64,000 bases of DNA from Sphingobium chungbukense. GTDB taxonomy: Bacteria > Pseudomonadota > Alphaproteobacteria > Sphingomonadales > Sphingomonadaceae. Both the position numbers and the translations under genes were made by a program. Position 1 is the first letter of the stretch, and the number at the start of each line of letters is the position of its first letter. Below, piece by piece: positions 1 through 8,975 of this stretch. The stretch spans positions 62,001-126,000 of the forward strand of contig NZ_LBIC01000009.1 in NCBI RefSeq assembly GCF_001005725.1, given 5' to 3'. Under the pieces are notes generated by a model, which searched no databases, was not told the origin of the DNA, and saw nothing but the letters and a program-made list of their open reading frames with translations.

Positions 1-2786
1 CGCTCGTGGACAATGGCCTTGAGATTGGGTCGGTTCCCGAAGGTCTGTCGAGCCATTATCAACTTCAGACCGCAGTCCTCGGCCAGGTCAACCTCGTGAA
101 CGCGGCAGGTCTCACGCTCAACTTCTGGGACGGCAGCGCGGTCGATCATCTGAGCAACGGCCAGATCGATGGCGGCGACGGCATCTGGTCGCTCGAACAT
201 GCAAGCTGGACCGACGCAGACGGCCTCGTGAGCAAGTCGATGCAGCCGCAGCCGGGCTTCGCCATCTTTGGCGGCGCAGCCGGCACGGTCACCGTCGATA
301 ACATCCAAGGAGCGGTCGTGACCGCCGGCATGCAGTTCGCATCCGACGGCTATCTGCTGCAAGGCGATGCGCTGACCCTGGGCGAGGCTGCAACCGTGGT
401 GAGGGTCGGGGCCGGTACGGCTACGGACGAGACCATGGTCGCCCGCATCGACGCTCAGCTGACCGGCAGCGGTGGATTGACGAAGACCGGCGCTGGAACG
501 CTGCTCCTGGCATCCTCCAATGATTTCACCGGCGGCACGACCATCGGCGAAGGCACGGTCGTCGGCACAGGAGGCAGCTTTGGCAGCGGCGCGATCGTCA
601 ATGAGGCTCGTCTGGTCCTGGCGCAGGACAGCGACGGGACGCTCGCCAATGATCTTTCCGGTTCTGGATCGTTCGTCAAAGCCGGAGCAGGCACGCTCAC
701 CTACTCAGGGGATGGCCATGCCTATGATGGCACGACGTCCATCGAAGAGGGCACGCTGCTTCTGACCGGTTCGCTTGGAGGCAGCAGCCAGATACTGGCA
801 GGCGCGACGCTCCAGGTCGGCGACGGCGCAGCCGCTGGCGATTTGCTTGGCGCGACACGCAATGACGGCACGCTCATCTTCGCACGCTCGGACGATTATG
901 ACTATGAGGGCGCCCTCTCAGGTGCAGGATCGCTGATCAAGCGCGGGGATGGTCTCCTGACGCTGTCAGGAGAATATAGCTACACGGGTTCGACGGTCGT
1001 TGAGGCAGGAAGGATCGCGCTTAACTCCGTACTCGATCCGGCCACGAATCTCGTCATGACCGGCGGGTCGTTCGAACTGGGCGATCAGCATCAGGAAGTC
1101 TCGAGCCTCAGCGGAACGGACGGCACCATCGCCATCGGCTCATCTGGCCAACTTACCGTCAACCAGTCGGTCAACACCGAGTTCGCCGGTGGGTTCACAG
1201 GGTCGGGAACCTTCGTCAAGACCGGCGATGGCCGGCTCAACCTGACAGGTGACAGTCAGACTTTCACCGGCTCGACCCTGGTTCAAGGTGGGCGCCTTGC
1301 GGTCAACGGCACCCTTGGCGGCCTTGTCGGCGTCTCGGGAACAGGCAGCATCGGAGGCAACGGCACGATCGGTGGGCTCGTCGTCCAGAATGGCGGCACG
1401 GCTGCACCGGGCAATTCGATCGGTCTTCTTCATGTCGCCGGCAATGTGACCTTTGAGGCCGGGTCCATATTCGAGGTCGAGGCGAGCCCGGATCTGGGCA
1501 CGGATGGATTTGGCATCGCCGACCGGATCGAGGTTGCCGGAACGGCCGCCATCGAGGGTGGGACGGTCCAGGTGGTTGCAGAGGGCAGCAATTATGCTCC
1601 CGAGACGACCTACAAGATCCTCTCTGCCAATGGAGGCGTTATCGGCACATTCGAAGGGTCGGCGGACAATTATGCCTATCTCGACAGCTGGCTGAGCTAT
1701 GACCAGAAGAATGTCTATCTCAGCCTGATGCGCAACGATATCGACTTTGCGGCGGCGGTTTCCACGCCCAACCAGAAGTCGACCGCGAGCGCTGTGGAAG
1801 CATTGGGCTTCACCAATGAAATCTACCGTGCGGCAATCAGGCTGAGCGAGACCGAAGCCGGCAACGCCTTCGACCAGCTCTCGGGCGAGATCCACATGTC
1901 GGCGACGACGGCTCTCTATGAAGACAGCCGCCAGTCGCGTTCGGCAGTCCTGGGGCGCTTGAGCAATGCTCACCAATCGGGCGTCGGCTTCTGGATGCAG
2001 AACATCAGCAACTGGGGCAAGAGTGACGGCAATCGCAATTCCGCGTCCGTTGATCGCGACACCACCGGCGCGCTGTTGGGCGTCGATATTGCCGCTGGCG
2101 ATCACTGGACACTGGGCGTCGCGGGTGGGTGGACCCAGACCGACCTGCGTTCCTCGGCGGGAAGCGGCAAGATTGAGAGTGCCAATTTCCTTGGCTATGC
2201 AGGCGCGCAATATGGGCGCGCGCGGATCAAGATGGGTCTGGGCTATTCCACGGCCGATCTCGACCTTCGCCGCCAGATCAGCTTCAGCGGATTCCAGGAC
2301 AGTGCGAGTGCCCGTTATGACGGAGACGTCTATCAGGCCTTCGGCGAGATCGGTTATGCCTTGCCGCTGGGCCGGGGCGAGTTTGAGCCATTCGCGAACC
2401 TGACCACGGTGAAGGTCAAGACCGACGCCTTCTCCGAAAGCGGCGGTCCGGCGAGCCTGGCCGTCGACAAGCGGTCGGACACGTTCACTTCCTCCACCAT
2501 CGGTGCACGGCTCGCCACTCCGGCGACCGGTCTCGTTGCGGCCAAGGCCATGCTGGGCTGGCGGCATGTCTATGGCGACACCGTCGCTGTGGGCCGCAAC
2601 CAGTTTGCAGGCGGCCTGCCTTTCGCCGTCAGCGGGGCGCCCATCTCCCGTGACGCAGGATTGTTCGATGCGGAGGCCATGCTGCGCCTGACTCCCGCAA
2701 TCACCTTGAGTGCAACCTATAACGGCATGATCGGAACGACCTCCGTGGATCACTCGGTCGCGGGCAGGATTTCCTTCCGCTTCTAG
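1..2786 (+). CDS. Autotransporter outer-membrane beta-barrel protein (5' truncated by window edge)
   Basis: This is the C-terminal part (at least 926 residues) of a type V secreted autotransporter. The frame is open from the window edge, so the true start and signal peptide lie outside. The passenger is a Gly/Thr/Ser-rich beta-helix. A passenger-associated repeat of the form GSGxxxKxGxGxLxL occurs four times, near visible residues 154, 219, 305 and 398. After about residue 620 comes a linker, then a beta-barrel of about 280 residues that ends in the aromatic motif SFRF, as expected for BAM-inserted barrels. The gene is probably an adhesin or biofilm protein; the passenger gives no clear substrate. 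It is not obviously in an operon with what follows. The family assignment is strong and the biological role is inferred. Confidence 0.9.
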   Translation, partial: LVDNGLEIGSVPEGLSSHYQLQTAVLGQVNLVNAAGLTLNFWDGSAVDHLSNGQIDGGDGIWSLEHASWTDADGLVSKSMQPQPGFAIFGGAAGTVTVDNIQGAVVTAGMQFASDGYLLQGDALTLGEAATVVRVGAGTATDETMVARIDAQLTGSGGLTKTGAGTLLLASSNDFTGGTTIGEGTVVGTGGSFGSGAIVNEARLVLAQDSDGTLANDLSGSGSFVKAGAGTLTYSGDGHAYDGTTSIEEGTLLLTGSLGGSSQILAGATLQVGDGAAAGDLLGATRNDGTLIFARSDDYDYEGALSGAGSLIKRGDGLLTLSGEYSYTGSTVVEAGRIALNSVLDPATNLVMTGGSFELGDQHQEVSSLSGTDGTIAIGSSGQLTVNQSVNTEFAGGFTGSGTFVKTGDGRLNLTGDSQTFTGSTLVQGGRLAVNGTLGGLVGVSGTGSIGGNGTIGGLVVQNGGTAAPGNSIGLLHVAGNVTFEAGSIFEVEASPDLGTDGFGIADRIEVAGTAAIEGGTVQVVAEGSNYAPETTYKILSANGGVIGTFEGSADNYAYLDSWLSYDQKNVYLSLMRNDIDFAAAVSTPNQKSTASAVEALGFTNEIYRAAIRLSETEAGNAFDQLSGEIHMSATTALYEDSRQSRSAVLGRLSNAHQSGVGFWMQNISNWGKSDGNRNSASVDRDTTGALLGVDIAAGDHWTLGVAGGWTQTDLRSSAGSGKIESANFLGYAGAQYGRARIKMGLGYSTADLDLRRQISFSGFQDSASARYDGDVYQAFGEIGYALPLGRGEFEPFANLTTVKVKTDAFSESGGPASLAVDKRSDTFTSSTIGARLATPATGLVAAKAMLGWRHVYGDTVAVGRNQFAGGLPFAVSGAPISRDAGLFDAEAMLRLTPAITLSATYNGMIGTTSVDHSVAGRISFRF

Positions 2787-3737
2787 ACCCACCTCCAGGC
2801 GGCGGGGACGGCACCTGCTGACTGGTAACGGATCAGGAGCAGTTGATCATTAAATGTGATCGGCTGCTCCTTTCCGACGAACATTCCTGATTATCCGGTC
2901 CCACGATCGATCTAAAACGCATCCGTATTTCTTCGTGAGATAGTGGCAGTGGAATAGCGCCCATGCGGTGTTTGTCTGAGCCGCGTAATTCGTGCAGCCC
3001 AGATACTTCGGACGAAAGAAAGCAGTCAGGATATCGCTCGATCATCTCATTGAGTCCCTCTTGGGTTCCTGAAGGATTGACATGTAATCGCTCCAAAGCA
3101 TCTATTCCGGACGCTCATACCCAGGTCGGGTTGCCTGGGACGACTCACGCTTCCAGATGCCAGCACACAGGTGGCGCACACCGACCAGCTCCCTTCCATA
3201 ACTCGCCATGCCTTCGCCAACCGTGAGCACGCCTTCGCCCATCGCCGAAGCTGCCAAACGGCATTCACAATTTTGGAATGCCCGATCGGAAACACCTCTA
3301 CCGACGCAGCTTTGGCCAGAACGACCACAGTCCGGCAGCGCCAGGGAAATGGCCCGTTGATCGTTTGGGAAGGTCGGCTCCCATAGGTTGCTGCCATGGC
3401 CCTCGCTTTGCTGGGCTATGCCGACGGCGCTTGCGGGTCAGTGGTCGCACATCACTGCTTGGTACAACAAGCAGAAGCAATGCGAGGAGTAGCGGTCACA
3501 TCAGGACCCGCGCCGCCCGAAATCATGCATCGCGCGGGATGGAGCTCGGCAGCAGACGCGCGCGACGGACGGTGCATACTTGACGCATTAGGCATCCAAT
3601 CCTATGCGGCATTTGAAACATAGATAAAGCATTCGATATTGATTCGAGAAGCAATGCTGCGTTTCGATGTTTCTTGGTGGTTGAATCAATTGCGTTCCCG
3701 ATCCGCCTCACCTGTGGATCCATAAACAATCGAGTTG
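2787..3737. other. Gene-poor stretch between the autotransporter and the NusG-like gene
   Basis: No ORF here has a clear start, ribosome site and family. A minus-strand frame at about 2833-3096 (TTG start, 87 residues) and fragments at 3171-3623 look protein-like in places. One example is a run reading WSHITAWYNKQKQ just before a stop near 3495; another is a HRAGWSS motif near 3530, reminiscent of tyrosine recombinase ends. Frames change between them, which suggests decayed genes. An 8-bp inverted repeat sits at 3639-3690, upstream of the next gene. Confidence 0.4.
3639..3690. promoter_or_regulatory. 8-bp inverted repeat upstream of the NusG-like gene
   Basis: ATTGATTC (3639-3646) and its exact reverse complement GAATCAAT (3683-3690) flank 36 bases, about 50 bp before the NusG-like start. 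This could be a regulator site or a leader structure. The arms are A+T-rich and chance occurrence is possible. Confidence 0.3.
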
Positions 3738-4337
3738 ATGATGGTGACGGTGCAAGAATTTGCGGTTGAGGAAGGCTTGACCACTGGGATGAAGCTGGCT
3801 GGCGCATCGTCCAGGCGAGCGCGGGGCGTTTTAGCCGCAGGCGCCCGCTGGTACGTGGCCCAGACGCACCCGCGCAGCGAACAGCTCGGCCAATCGCATC
3901 TTGAACGCCAGAACTTCCGCTGCTTCATCCCGCGATTTCAGACGACGCGACGTCAGGCCCGACGCTCCGTCACGGTAATGGCGCCGCTCTTTCCCGGCTA
4001 TATCTTCGTCGAATTCTGTCCGACACGGGATCGGTGGCAATCGATCAACGGCACGGTGGGCATAAAACATTTGGTCGGGGCCTCGCAGGGACGGCCAACA
4101 CCAATGCCTGCCAGCGCGATGAACGCGATCTTCGAACGGTGCGACGGCGACGAGGTCAAAAGCCTCGTACCTGACCTTCGTGTGGGCGACCAGATCCGCA
4201 TAACCGGGGGGCCATTTTCCGATCAGCTCGCCGCCATTGAATCGCTCGACCACCATGGCCGGGTTCGGGTCCTACTCGACATATTGGGCCGCGCCACCCG
4301 GGTGGAAGTGCCATTGCGCAGCGTTAGTCCGGCCTGA
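3738..4337 (+). CDS. NusG/RfaH-family transcription antitermination paralogue of the polysaccharide locus
   Basis: The 199-residue protein has a non-conserved N-terminus of about 35 residues. An NGN domain begins at RWYVAQTHPRSE (about residue 36), with the hallmark LFPGYIFV near residue 90 (NusG family: PGY). A C-terminal KOW segment lies around residues 148-185 (LRVGDQIRITGGPFSD). The family binds the RNA polymerase clamp and suppresses pausing. Paralogues next to EPS genes (RfaH, LoaP, UpxY types) act on long polysaccharide operons. It stands directly upstream of the priming transferase, which supports that role. The start is uncertain: TTG 3735, ATG 3738, ATG 3741 and ATG 3789 are all in frame with weak ribosome sites. 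The specific target operons are inferred. Confidence 0.88.
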   Translation: MMVTVQEFAVEEGLTTGMKLAGASSRRARGVLAAGARWYVAQTHPRSEQLGQSHLERQNFRCFIPRFQTTRRQARRSVTVMAPLFPGYIFVEFCPTRDRWQSINGTVGIKHLVGASQGRPTPMPASAMNAIFERCDGDEVKSLVPDLRVGDQIRITGGPFSDQLAAIESLDHHGRVRVLLDILGRATRVEVPLRSVSPA

Positions 4338-4404
4338 TCGGGCCGCAGCGCAAGAGCGTCAGGCCGGTGCGCTGGGAGGAGCCGGGCTTCTAGGGGATAA
4401 GCTG

Positions 4405-5709
4405 ATGACCGTACATCCATTTCACCTGCACCAGCAGGGAGCATATCGGCAAAGCCGTATACGCAAGGTCGTCCACCAGCTCGTTTCGAGCAATCGCGTC
4501 GCCATTATTGGCGTTCTGCTGCTCGGTGTCGTGATACCTGAACTTCTGCACCCTCTCTTTGCCTCGGAGCAAGCATGGGCCCGTCCGATCGCGCCCCTCG
4601 ATCCGATGCTTTATGCAACAGCAGCCGCGCTGCTCCTCGCGCACCTGATGTTGCGCCGAACCAGCCCCCTGCCCTTCGTCGATGCGAAGATCATCATTCT
4701 CCCGGTATTCACGGTCGCCTTTGCGACGGTGATGTTCCTCATGAGCCTTATCTTCCGAAAGCTCGGCTTCTATCACCTGGCGACAGGCTTCCTGGCAGGC
4801 ATCATATGGAACACGGGGCTTACCGTCCTGCGTTCGCGCCTGGGGTGTCCGGTGCTGGCCCTTGTCGGCATCCCGGAGGTTACGTCTGAGATGCAGGCTG
4901 CCAGGGTGATCTGGCTCCCATGGAACCAGACCCGAATGCCGTCTGGCGTTCACGCCATCGTTTACGACAGCAGTCGCGACTATCCACCGGCCTGGGAGCG
5001 CTTTTTCGCGCGCGCAGTGCTGCGCAATATTCCCGTTTATGATCTTGATCATGTAAGCGAGATGATGACGGGCCGGGTGCGGCTGCGTTCCAAGCCCGAG
5101 CTTGTCTTCGGCCAACTCCTGCCCTCGCTTCCCTATCTGCGGCTTAAGCGCATCCTTGATTTCTCACTGGCCCTCTTCCTCCTGCCGGTTGTGCTCCTGA
5201 TCCTCGCCTGTTGCTGCCTGTTGATCAGGCTCGAAAGCCGTGGTTCGCCGATTTTCCGACAGACCCGCGTCGGATATCAGGGCAGGCTGTTCACCTGCTA
5301 CAAGCTGCGCACGATGCGCAACGACGTCGCGGGACCACTTTACACTCAGGAGCGCGACCCAAGGATCACGCGCTTGGGGCATTTCCTGCGCATGTCGAGG
5401 CTCGATGAGTTGCCGCAGATCTTCAACGTGCTGTTCGGCGACATGAGCTGGATCGGCCCGCGTCCCGAGGCGCTACGGCTCTCGCGCGACTATGATCGTT
5501 CGATTCCCTTCTATTGCTACCGGCATAGCGTTCGTCCGGGCATCTCGGGTTGGGCGGCTGTTCATCAGGGGAATGTGGCGCTGGCCGATGCCGTCACCGT
5601 CAAGCTGGAATATGACTTCTACTATATCAAATATTTTTCAATCTGGCTGGATTTCGCGATCATTCTCATGACGGTCCGCACCATGGTCACAGGCTTTGGA
5701 TCGCGCTGA
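4405..5709 (+). CDS. Polysaccharide-priming sugar-phosphate transferase (undecaprenyl-phosphate, WbaP/ExoY type)
   Basis: This 434-residue membrane enzyme transfers a sugar-1-phosphate to undecaprenyl phosphate and so starts repeat-unit synthesis at the inner membrane. The N-terminal half has several hydrophobic segments. From about residue 243 the bacterial sugar-transferase domain begins (RLKRILDFSLALFL), with the re-entrant helix, then CYKLRTMRND near 315, SRLDELPQIFNVL near 332 and IGPRPE near 350. I start it at ATG 4405, after TAGGGGATAAGC, rather than at 4237, which would run through the end of the NusG-like gene. The gap to that gene is 67 bp, consistent with one operon. The exact sugar (Glc, Gal or an acetamido sugar) cannot be read from the sequence. 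Confidence 0.9.
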   Translation: MTVHPFHLHQQGAYRQSRIRKVVHQLVSSNRVAIIGVLLLGVVIPELLHPLFASEQAWARPIAPLDPMLYATAAALLLAHLMLRRTSPLPFVDAKIIILPVFTVAFATVMFLMSLIFRKLGFYHLATGFLAGIIWNTGLTVLRSRLGCPVLALVGIPEVTSEMQAARVIWLPWNQTRMPSGVHAIVYDSSRDYPPAWERFFARAVLRNIPVYDLDHVSEMMTGRVRLRSKPELVFGQLLPSLPYLRLKRILDFSLALFLLPVVLLILACCCLLIRLESRGSPIFRQTRVGYQGRLFTCYKLRTMRNDVAGPLYTQERDPRITRLGHFLRMSRLDELPQIFNVLFGDMSWIGPRPEALRLSRDYDRSIPFYCYRHSVRPGISGWAAVHQGNVALADAVTVKLEYDFYYIKYFSIWLDFAIILMTVRTMVTGFGSR

Positions 5710-5719
5710 TCCATAAGCC

Positions 5720-5738
5720 CGGCAAGGCATTCTTGCCG
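5720..5738 (+). terminator. Small hairpin after the priming transferase
   Basis: CGGCAAG (5720-5726) pairs perfectly with CTTGCCG (5732-5738) around a 5-base loop, 11 bp after the transferase stop. No T-run follows, so it is at most a weak or attenuating terminator before glmS. Confidence 0.35.
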
Positions 5739-5844
5739 CGCAGAACGCTAACGGCTCCCGACCGCCCCAGGCATGAAAGCAAGCCGCGCCGGGCCGCGCC
5801 AGCCGGCTACTAACTTTGGTAATCTTGGATTGGGGAAATTTTTC

Positions 5845-7668
5845 ATGTGCGGCATAATCGCCATCGCAGGCAAAGGTGACGCCGCTGGGCGGCTCGTCGA
5901 TGGCCTAAAGCGCCTTGAATATCGCGGCTATGACAGTGCTGGTGTCGCGACGCTCCACAATCATGCCATCGACCGGCGGCGGGCAGAAGGCAAGCTTGCC
6001 AATCTTGTAGACGTGCTGGAGAGGGAGCCTCTCTCAGGGTCCACGGGCATCGGACACACGCGTTGGGCAACGCACGGCATGCCTACAACCGCCAACGCGC
6101 ACCCGCATGCGACCGAAGAGGTCGCGCTCGTACACAATGGCATCATCGAGAATTTCAAGCCGCTGCGCGAGGAGCTGATGACGCGCGGCCACAGCTTCGA
6201 GAGCCAGACCGACACGGAGGTGGTCGCCCATCTGCTGAGCGAACTGATCGAGGAGGGGGCCACGCCTCGTCAGGCGATCGCGCAGGTCCTGCCGCACCTG
6301 CATGGCGCGTTCGCGCTCGCGATCCTGTTCCGTAGCCATCCCGACATGCTGATTGGCGCGCGCCTCGGATCGCCGCTCGTTGTCGGCTATGGCGATGGGG
6401 AGACTTATCTCGGATCGGATGCCCTCGCGTTGGCGTCGCTTACCCAGCGCATTGCTTATCTCGAGGAAGGGGACTGGGTCATTGTCACCCCTGACGGAGC
6501 GGAAATCTTCGACAAGTACAATCAGCCGGTGGAACGGCCCGTCACCGTCTCAGGCGTCACCGGAGAACTTATCTCCAAGGGCAATCATCGTCACTACATG
6601 CTCAAGGAGATTTACGAGCAGCCCGTCGTCGTCGCCCAGACACTGCGCTCTTATCTACGCAGGATGGACGACCAGCTCGCATTGCCCGTTCCCGATTTTG
6701 ACCTAGACGCAATTCGACGCGTGACGATCGTGGCATGCGGGACCAGTTATTATGCCGGCATGGTTGCCAAATATTGGTTCGAGCAGTTCGCCCGCGTCCC
6801 TGTCGATATCGATGTCGCCAGTGAATTTCGCTACCGTGCGCCGGTCATGGCAGATGGCGGGCTGATGATCGTGATCAGCCAGTCCGGCGAGACCGCTGAT
6901 ACGCTCGCGGCTCTGCGTCATGCCAAAGCTGAAGGCCAGAAGATCGCCGCGGTGGTCAATGTGCCCACGAGCAGCATGGCACGGGAAGCCGACCTCCTGC
7001 TTCCCACGCATGCCGGGCCTGAAATCGGTGTTGCTTCCACCAAGGCCTTTACCTGCCAGCTCGCCGTTCTTGCCGCCTTTGCCGCCAATCTCGCGCGCGC
7101 GAAGGGACGGCTCAACCCAGGTGAAGAAAGGGAGCTTGTCCGTCATCTCGCCGAGGCACCGGCAGCGCTCAACGCAGCGCTCGCCTACGACGAAACGATC
7201 GAGGCGATGGCTGATCTCGTGGCCCATGCCAGGGATGTACTTTATCTTGGACGCGGCCCCGATTATCCGCTCGCGCTCGAAGGAGCGCTCAAACTCAAGG
7301 AGATCAGCTATATTCACGCAGAGGGCTATGCCGCGGGAGAGATGAAACATGGTCCGATCGCACTCATCGACGACACTGTGCCGGTGATCGTCCTGGCGCC
7401 TAGCGGTCCTCTGTTCGAAAAGACGGTCAGCAACATGCAGGAGGTCCAGGCACGCGGTGGCAAGGTGGTGCTCATCTCCGACTATGACGGGGTGCAGGCG
7501 GCGGGTGAAGGCTGCATTGCCACCATCACCATGCCCAAGGTCCATCCCCTGATCGCGCCGATGGTCTACGCCGTGCCCGTGCAGTTGCTCGCCTATCATG
7601 TGGCGCTGGCCAAGGGGACGGATGTCGATCAACCGCGCAATCTGGCCAAATCCGTCACAGTGGAATGA
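5845..7668 (+). CDS. glmS: Glutamine--fructose-6-phosphate aminotransferase (isomerizing)
   Basis: This 607-residue cytosolic enzyme converts fructose-6-phosphate and glutamine to glucosamine-6-phosphate, the entry step to UDP-GlcNAc. Starting at ATG 5845 puts the catalytic Cys directly after Met (MCGIIAIAG), as the N-terminal glutamine amidohydrolase domain requires. GTGHTRWATHG-type residues (IGHTRWATHG) and the GD loop follow. Two SIS domains start near residue 285 and contain VACGTSYYAG and ISQSGETADT; the C-terminal end is LAKSVTVE. The length is normal for the family. The ribosome site GGGGAA precedes the start. Its place inside an EPS locus suggests precursor supply for UDP-GlcNAc-derived sugars such as pseudaminic acid; a second housekeeping copy elsewhere is likely but cannot be seen here. 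Confidence 0.96.
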   Translation: MCGIIAIAGKGDAAGRLVDGLKRLEYRGYDSAGVATLHNHAIDRRRAEGKLANLVDVLEREPLSGSTGIGHTRWATHGMPTTANAHPHATEEVALVHNGIIENFKPLREELMTRGHSFESQTDTEVVAHLLSELIEEGATPRQAIAQVLPHLHGAFALAILFRSHPDMLIGARLGSPLVVGYGDGETYLGSDALALASLTQRIAYLEEGDWVIVTPDGAEIFDKYNQPVERPVTVSGVTGELISKGNHRHYMLKEIYEQPVVVAQTLRSYLRRMDDQLALPVPDFDLDAIRRVTIVACGTSYYAGMVAKYWFEQFARVPVDIDVASEFRYRAPVMADGGLMIVISQSGETADTLAALRHAKAEGQKIAAVVNVPTSSMAREADLLLPTHAGPEIGVASTKAFTCQLAVLAAFAANLARAKGRLNPGEERELVRHLAEAPAALNAALAYDETIEAMADLVAHARDVLYLGRGPDYPLALEGALKLKEISYIHAEGYAAGEMKHGPIALIDDTVPVIVLAPSGPLFEKTVSNMQEVQARGGKVVLISDYDGVQAAGEGCIATITMPKVHPLIAPMVYAVPVQLLAYHVALAKGTDVDQPRNLAKSVTVE

Positions 7669-8041
7669 CAAGGACTGGTCCGGAACAGCAAAGCGTGTCG
7701 ATTGGAGTCATTCATGCCGTGCCGGATCAATGACGGCTGGTCGGCAATCCTGGACAGATCTTCGCCTGGTCTTTGTCGAGCGACCGCTGGATGTTCCTGT
7801 CACGAGCGTTCTCGCCGGATTGGCACCGCCCTCACGCTCGAGCGCTGGCGGCGCGCGCACTACTATGCGCATGCCGCAAATGGAAAAGAGCAACAGCCGT
7901 GGGCAAAAAGGGTAGCGCCGGAGTTGAAACGGTGGACATGATGCTCGCCCCTCAGGCTTCTTCAAAGGGCTGCGGTCTCGCGGTCGTAAAAGATTCCGCT
8001 TCACAGAAAAAACCATGAAAACGCACAGACGGAAGACCCGT
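7669..8041. other. Gap of about 370 bp after glmS
   Basis: Short frames here lack ribosome sites and family resemblance. I see no convincing gene, hairpin with T-run, or RNA. Confidence 0.4.
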
Positions 8042-8338
8042 ATGCGACGACTAACGATATTCGGCGTGGTTGCCTTGATGGCAGTGCCTGTCCACGGACA
8101 CCCGGGTGGACTGAACGCGCAAGGCTGCCACAATAACCGCAAAACTGGCGATTATCATTGCCACAAAGCATCCACCGTTCCGGGTCGCAGACAGGCATTG
8201 CCGAGCAAAGGCGGTGGACGGCGGATATTCGCCAATTGCTCGGCTGCCCGTGCCGCCGGCGCTGCCCCCGTCCGCGTCGGCGATCCAGGATATGGACGGC
8301 ATCTCGATCGCGACGCCGACGGCGTGGGCTGCGAATGA
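8042..8338 (+). CDS. Exported YHYH/excalibur-type calcium-binding protein
   Basis: This is a 98-residue exported protein. The start at ATG 8042 follows GGAAGACCCGT and gives a short signal peptide (RRLTIFGVVALMAVPVHG). The mature part opens with HPGGLNAQGCHNNRKTGDYHCH (a YHYH-like His/Cys motif, about residues 19-40). It ends with an excalibur domain, FANCSAARAAGAAPVRVGDP followed by DRDADGVGCE, where the DxDxDG loop is the presumed calcium ligand. Such small proteins are common in sphingomonads and are often linked to nuclease-like or cell-surface functions; the role here is unknown. An upstream in-frame ATG at 8015 is possible but would spoil the signal peptide. Confidence 0.8.
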   Translation: MRRLTIFGVVALMAVPVHGHPGGLNAQGCHNNRKTGDYHCHKASTVPGRRQALPSKGGGRRIFANCSAARAAGAAPVRVGDPGYGRHLDRDADGVGCE

Positions 8339-8975
8339 GCGGAAAAATGGCGCGGTGGCGAGCCAATGATTATCGTTTCCAACCCCGCCCGGACGATCGT
8401 CGACGATAGGCTCAACGATTATAAGGACCAGCGTGGCAGAACGGACCTCTCCTTCCATGAGCCACGTTTCAGTGCACTCGAACACCTCAGCGCTGCACGC
8501 CGGGAGTCTCCCTTTGGACTGACCACCGACCTCTCCTGGCCGCCGAGGTGCCCGCTTGGTGGAGATGCTAGTGCTGCCCCGGCAGGATGCCAATCTTGTT
8601 GCCAAGGTTAATTTTGCCCTGGCAACAGTTCCAACCGGAGAACTGTACTTTGCGGAGCGGACGTTTCACTTTGCTTATTTAGACAGGCAAGCGATGGGTA
8701 GAATTGTCGCGAGCAGCGATGCTTTCGCCAAACTCCGTCGTTGTGTGGCGATGTCTAGGCTCAGGGGCATCACCACATTGTCTTTACGCAGTCACTTCAA
8801 AGATCCGGCCAGTCGGCGACGATATTTCTTTCCGTCGGATCAATCCGACCAAGCCGTTCATGAATGTCTTTGCAACCTCTATACCATATATTGGCCAGCT
8901 CATCTCATTGCGACTGACAGTTACTTTCTCGCCCAAGACGCTCGCGGGGTCACGCCCGTCGAACTTTCCCGCTCT
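8339..8975. other. About 640 bp without a firm gene
   Basis: The only sizeable plus-strand frame is 8556-9011 (TTG start at 8556, in-frame ATG at 8565, about 150 residues). It has no recognisable domain and no good ribosome site, and it overlaps the end of the facing lipoprotein gene. I leave it as a possible relic. Confidence 0.35.

Noticed and set aside
1140..2792. Long minus-strand open frame (550 codons) opposite the autotransporter
   Set aside because: It is a shadow of G+C-rich repeat coding; there is no domain, and the plus-strand barrel is clear.
5710..5844. A glmS ribozyme upstream of glmS
   Set aside because: That ribozyme is known from Gram-positive bacteria; no matching core is seen, and the 135-bp leader is unremarkable.
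6703..7671. Minus-strand open frame opposite glmS
   Set aside because: It is a His/Arg/Asp-rich antisense translation of a conserved gene.
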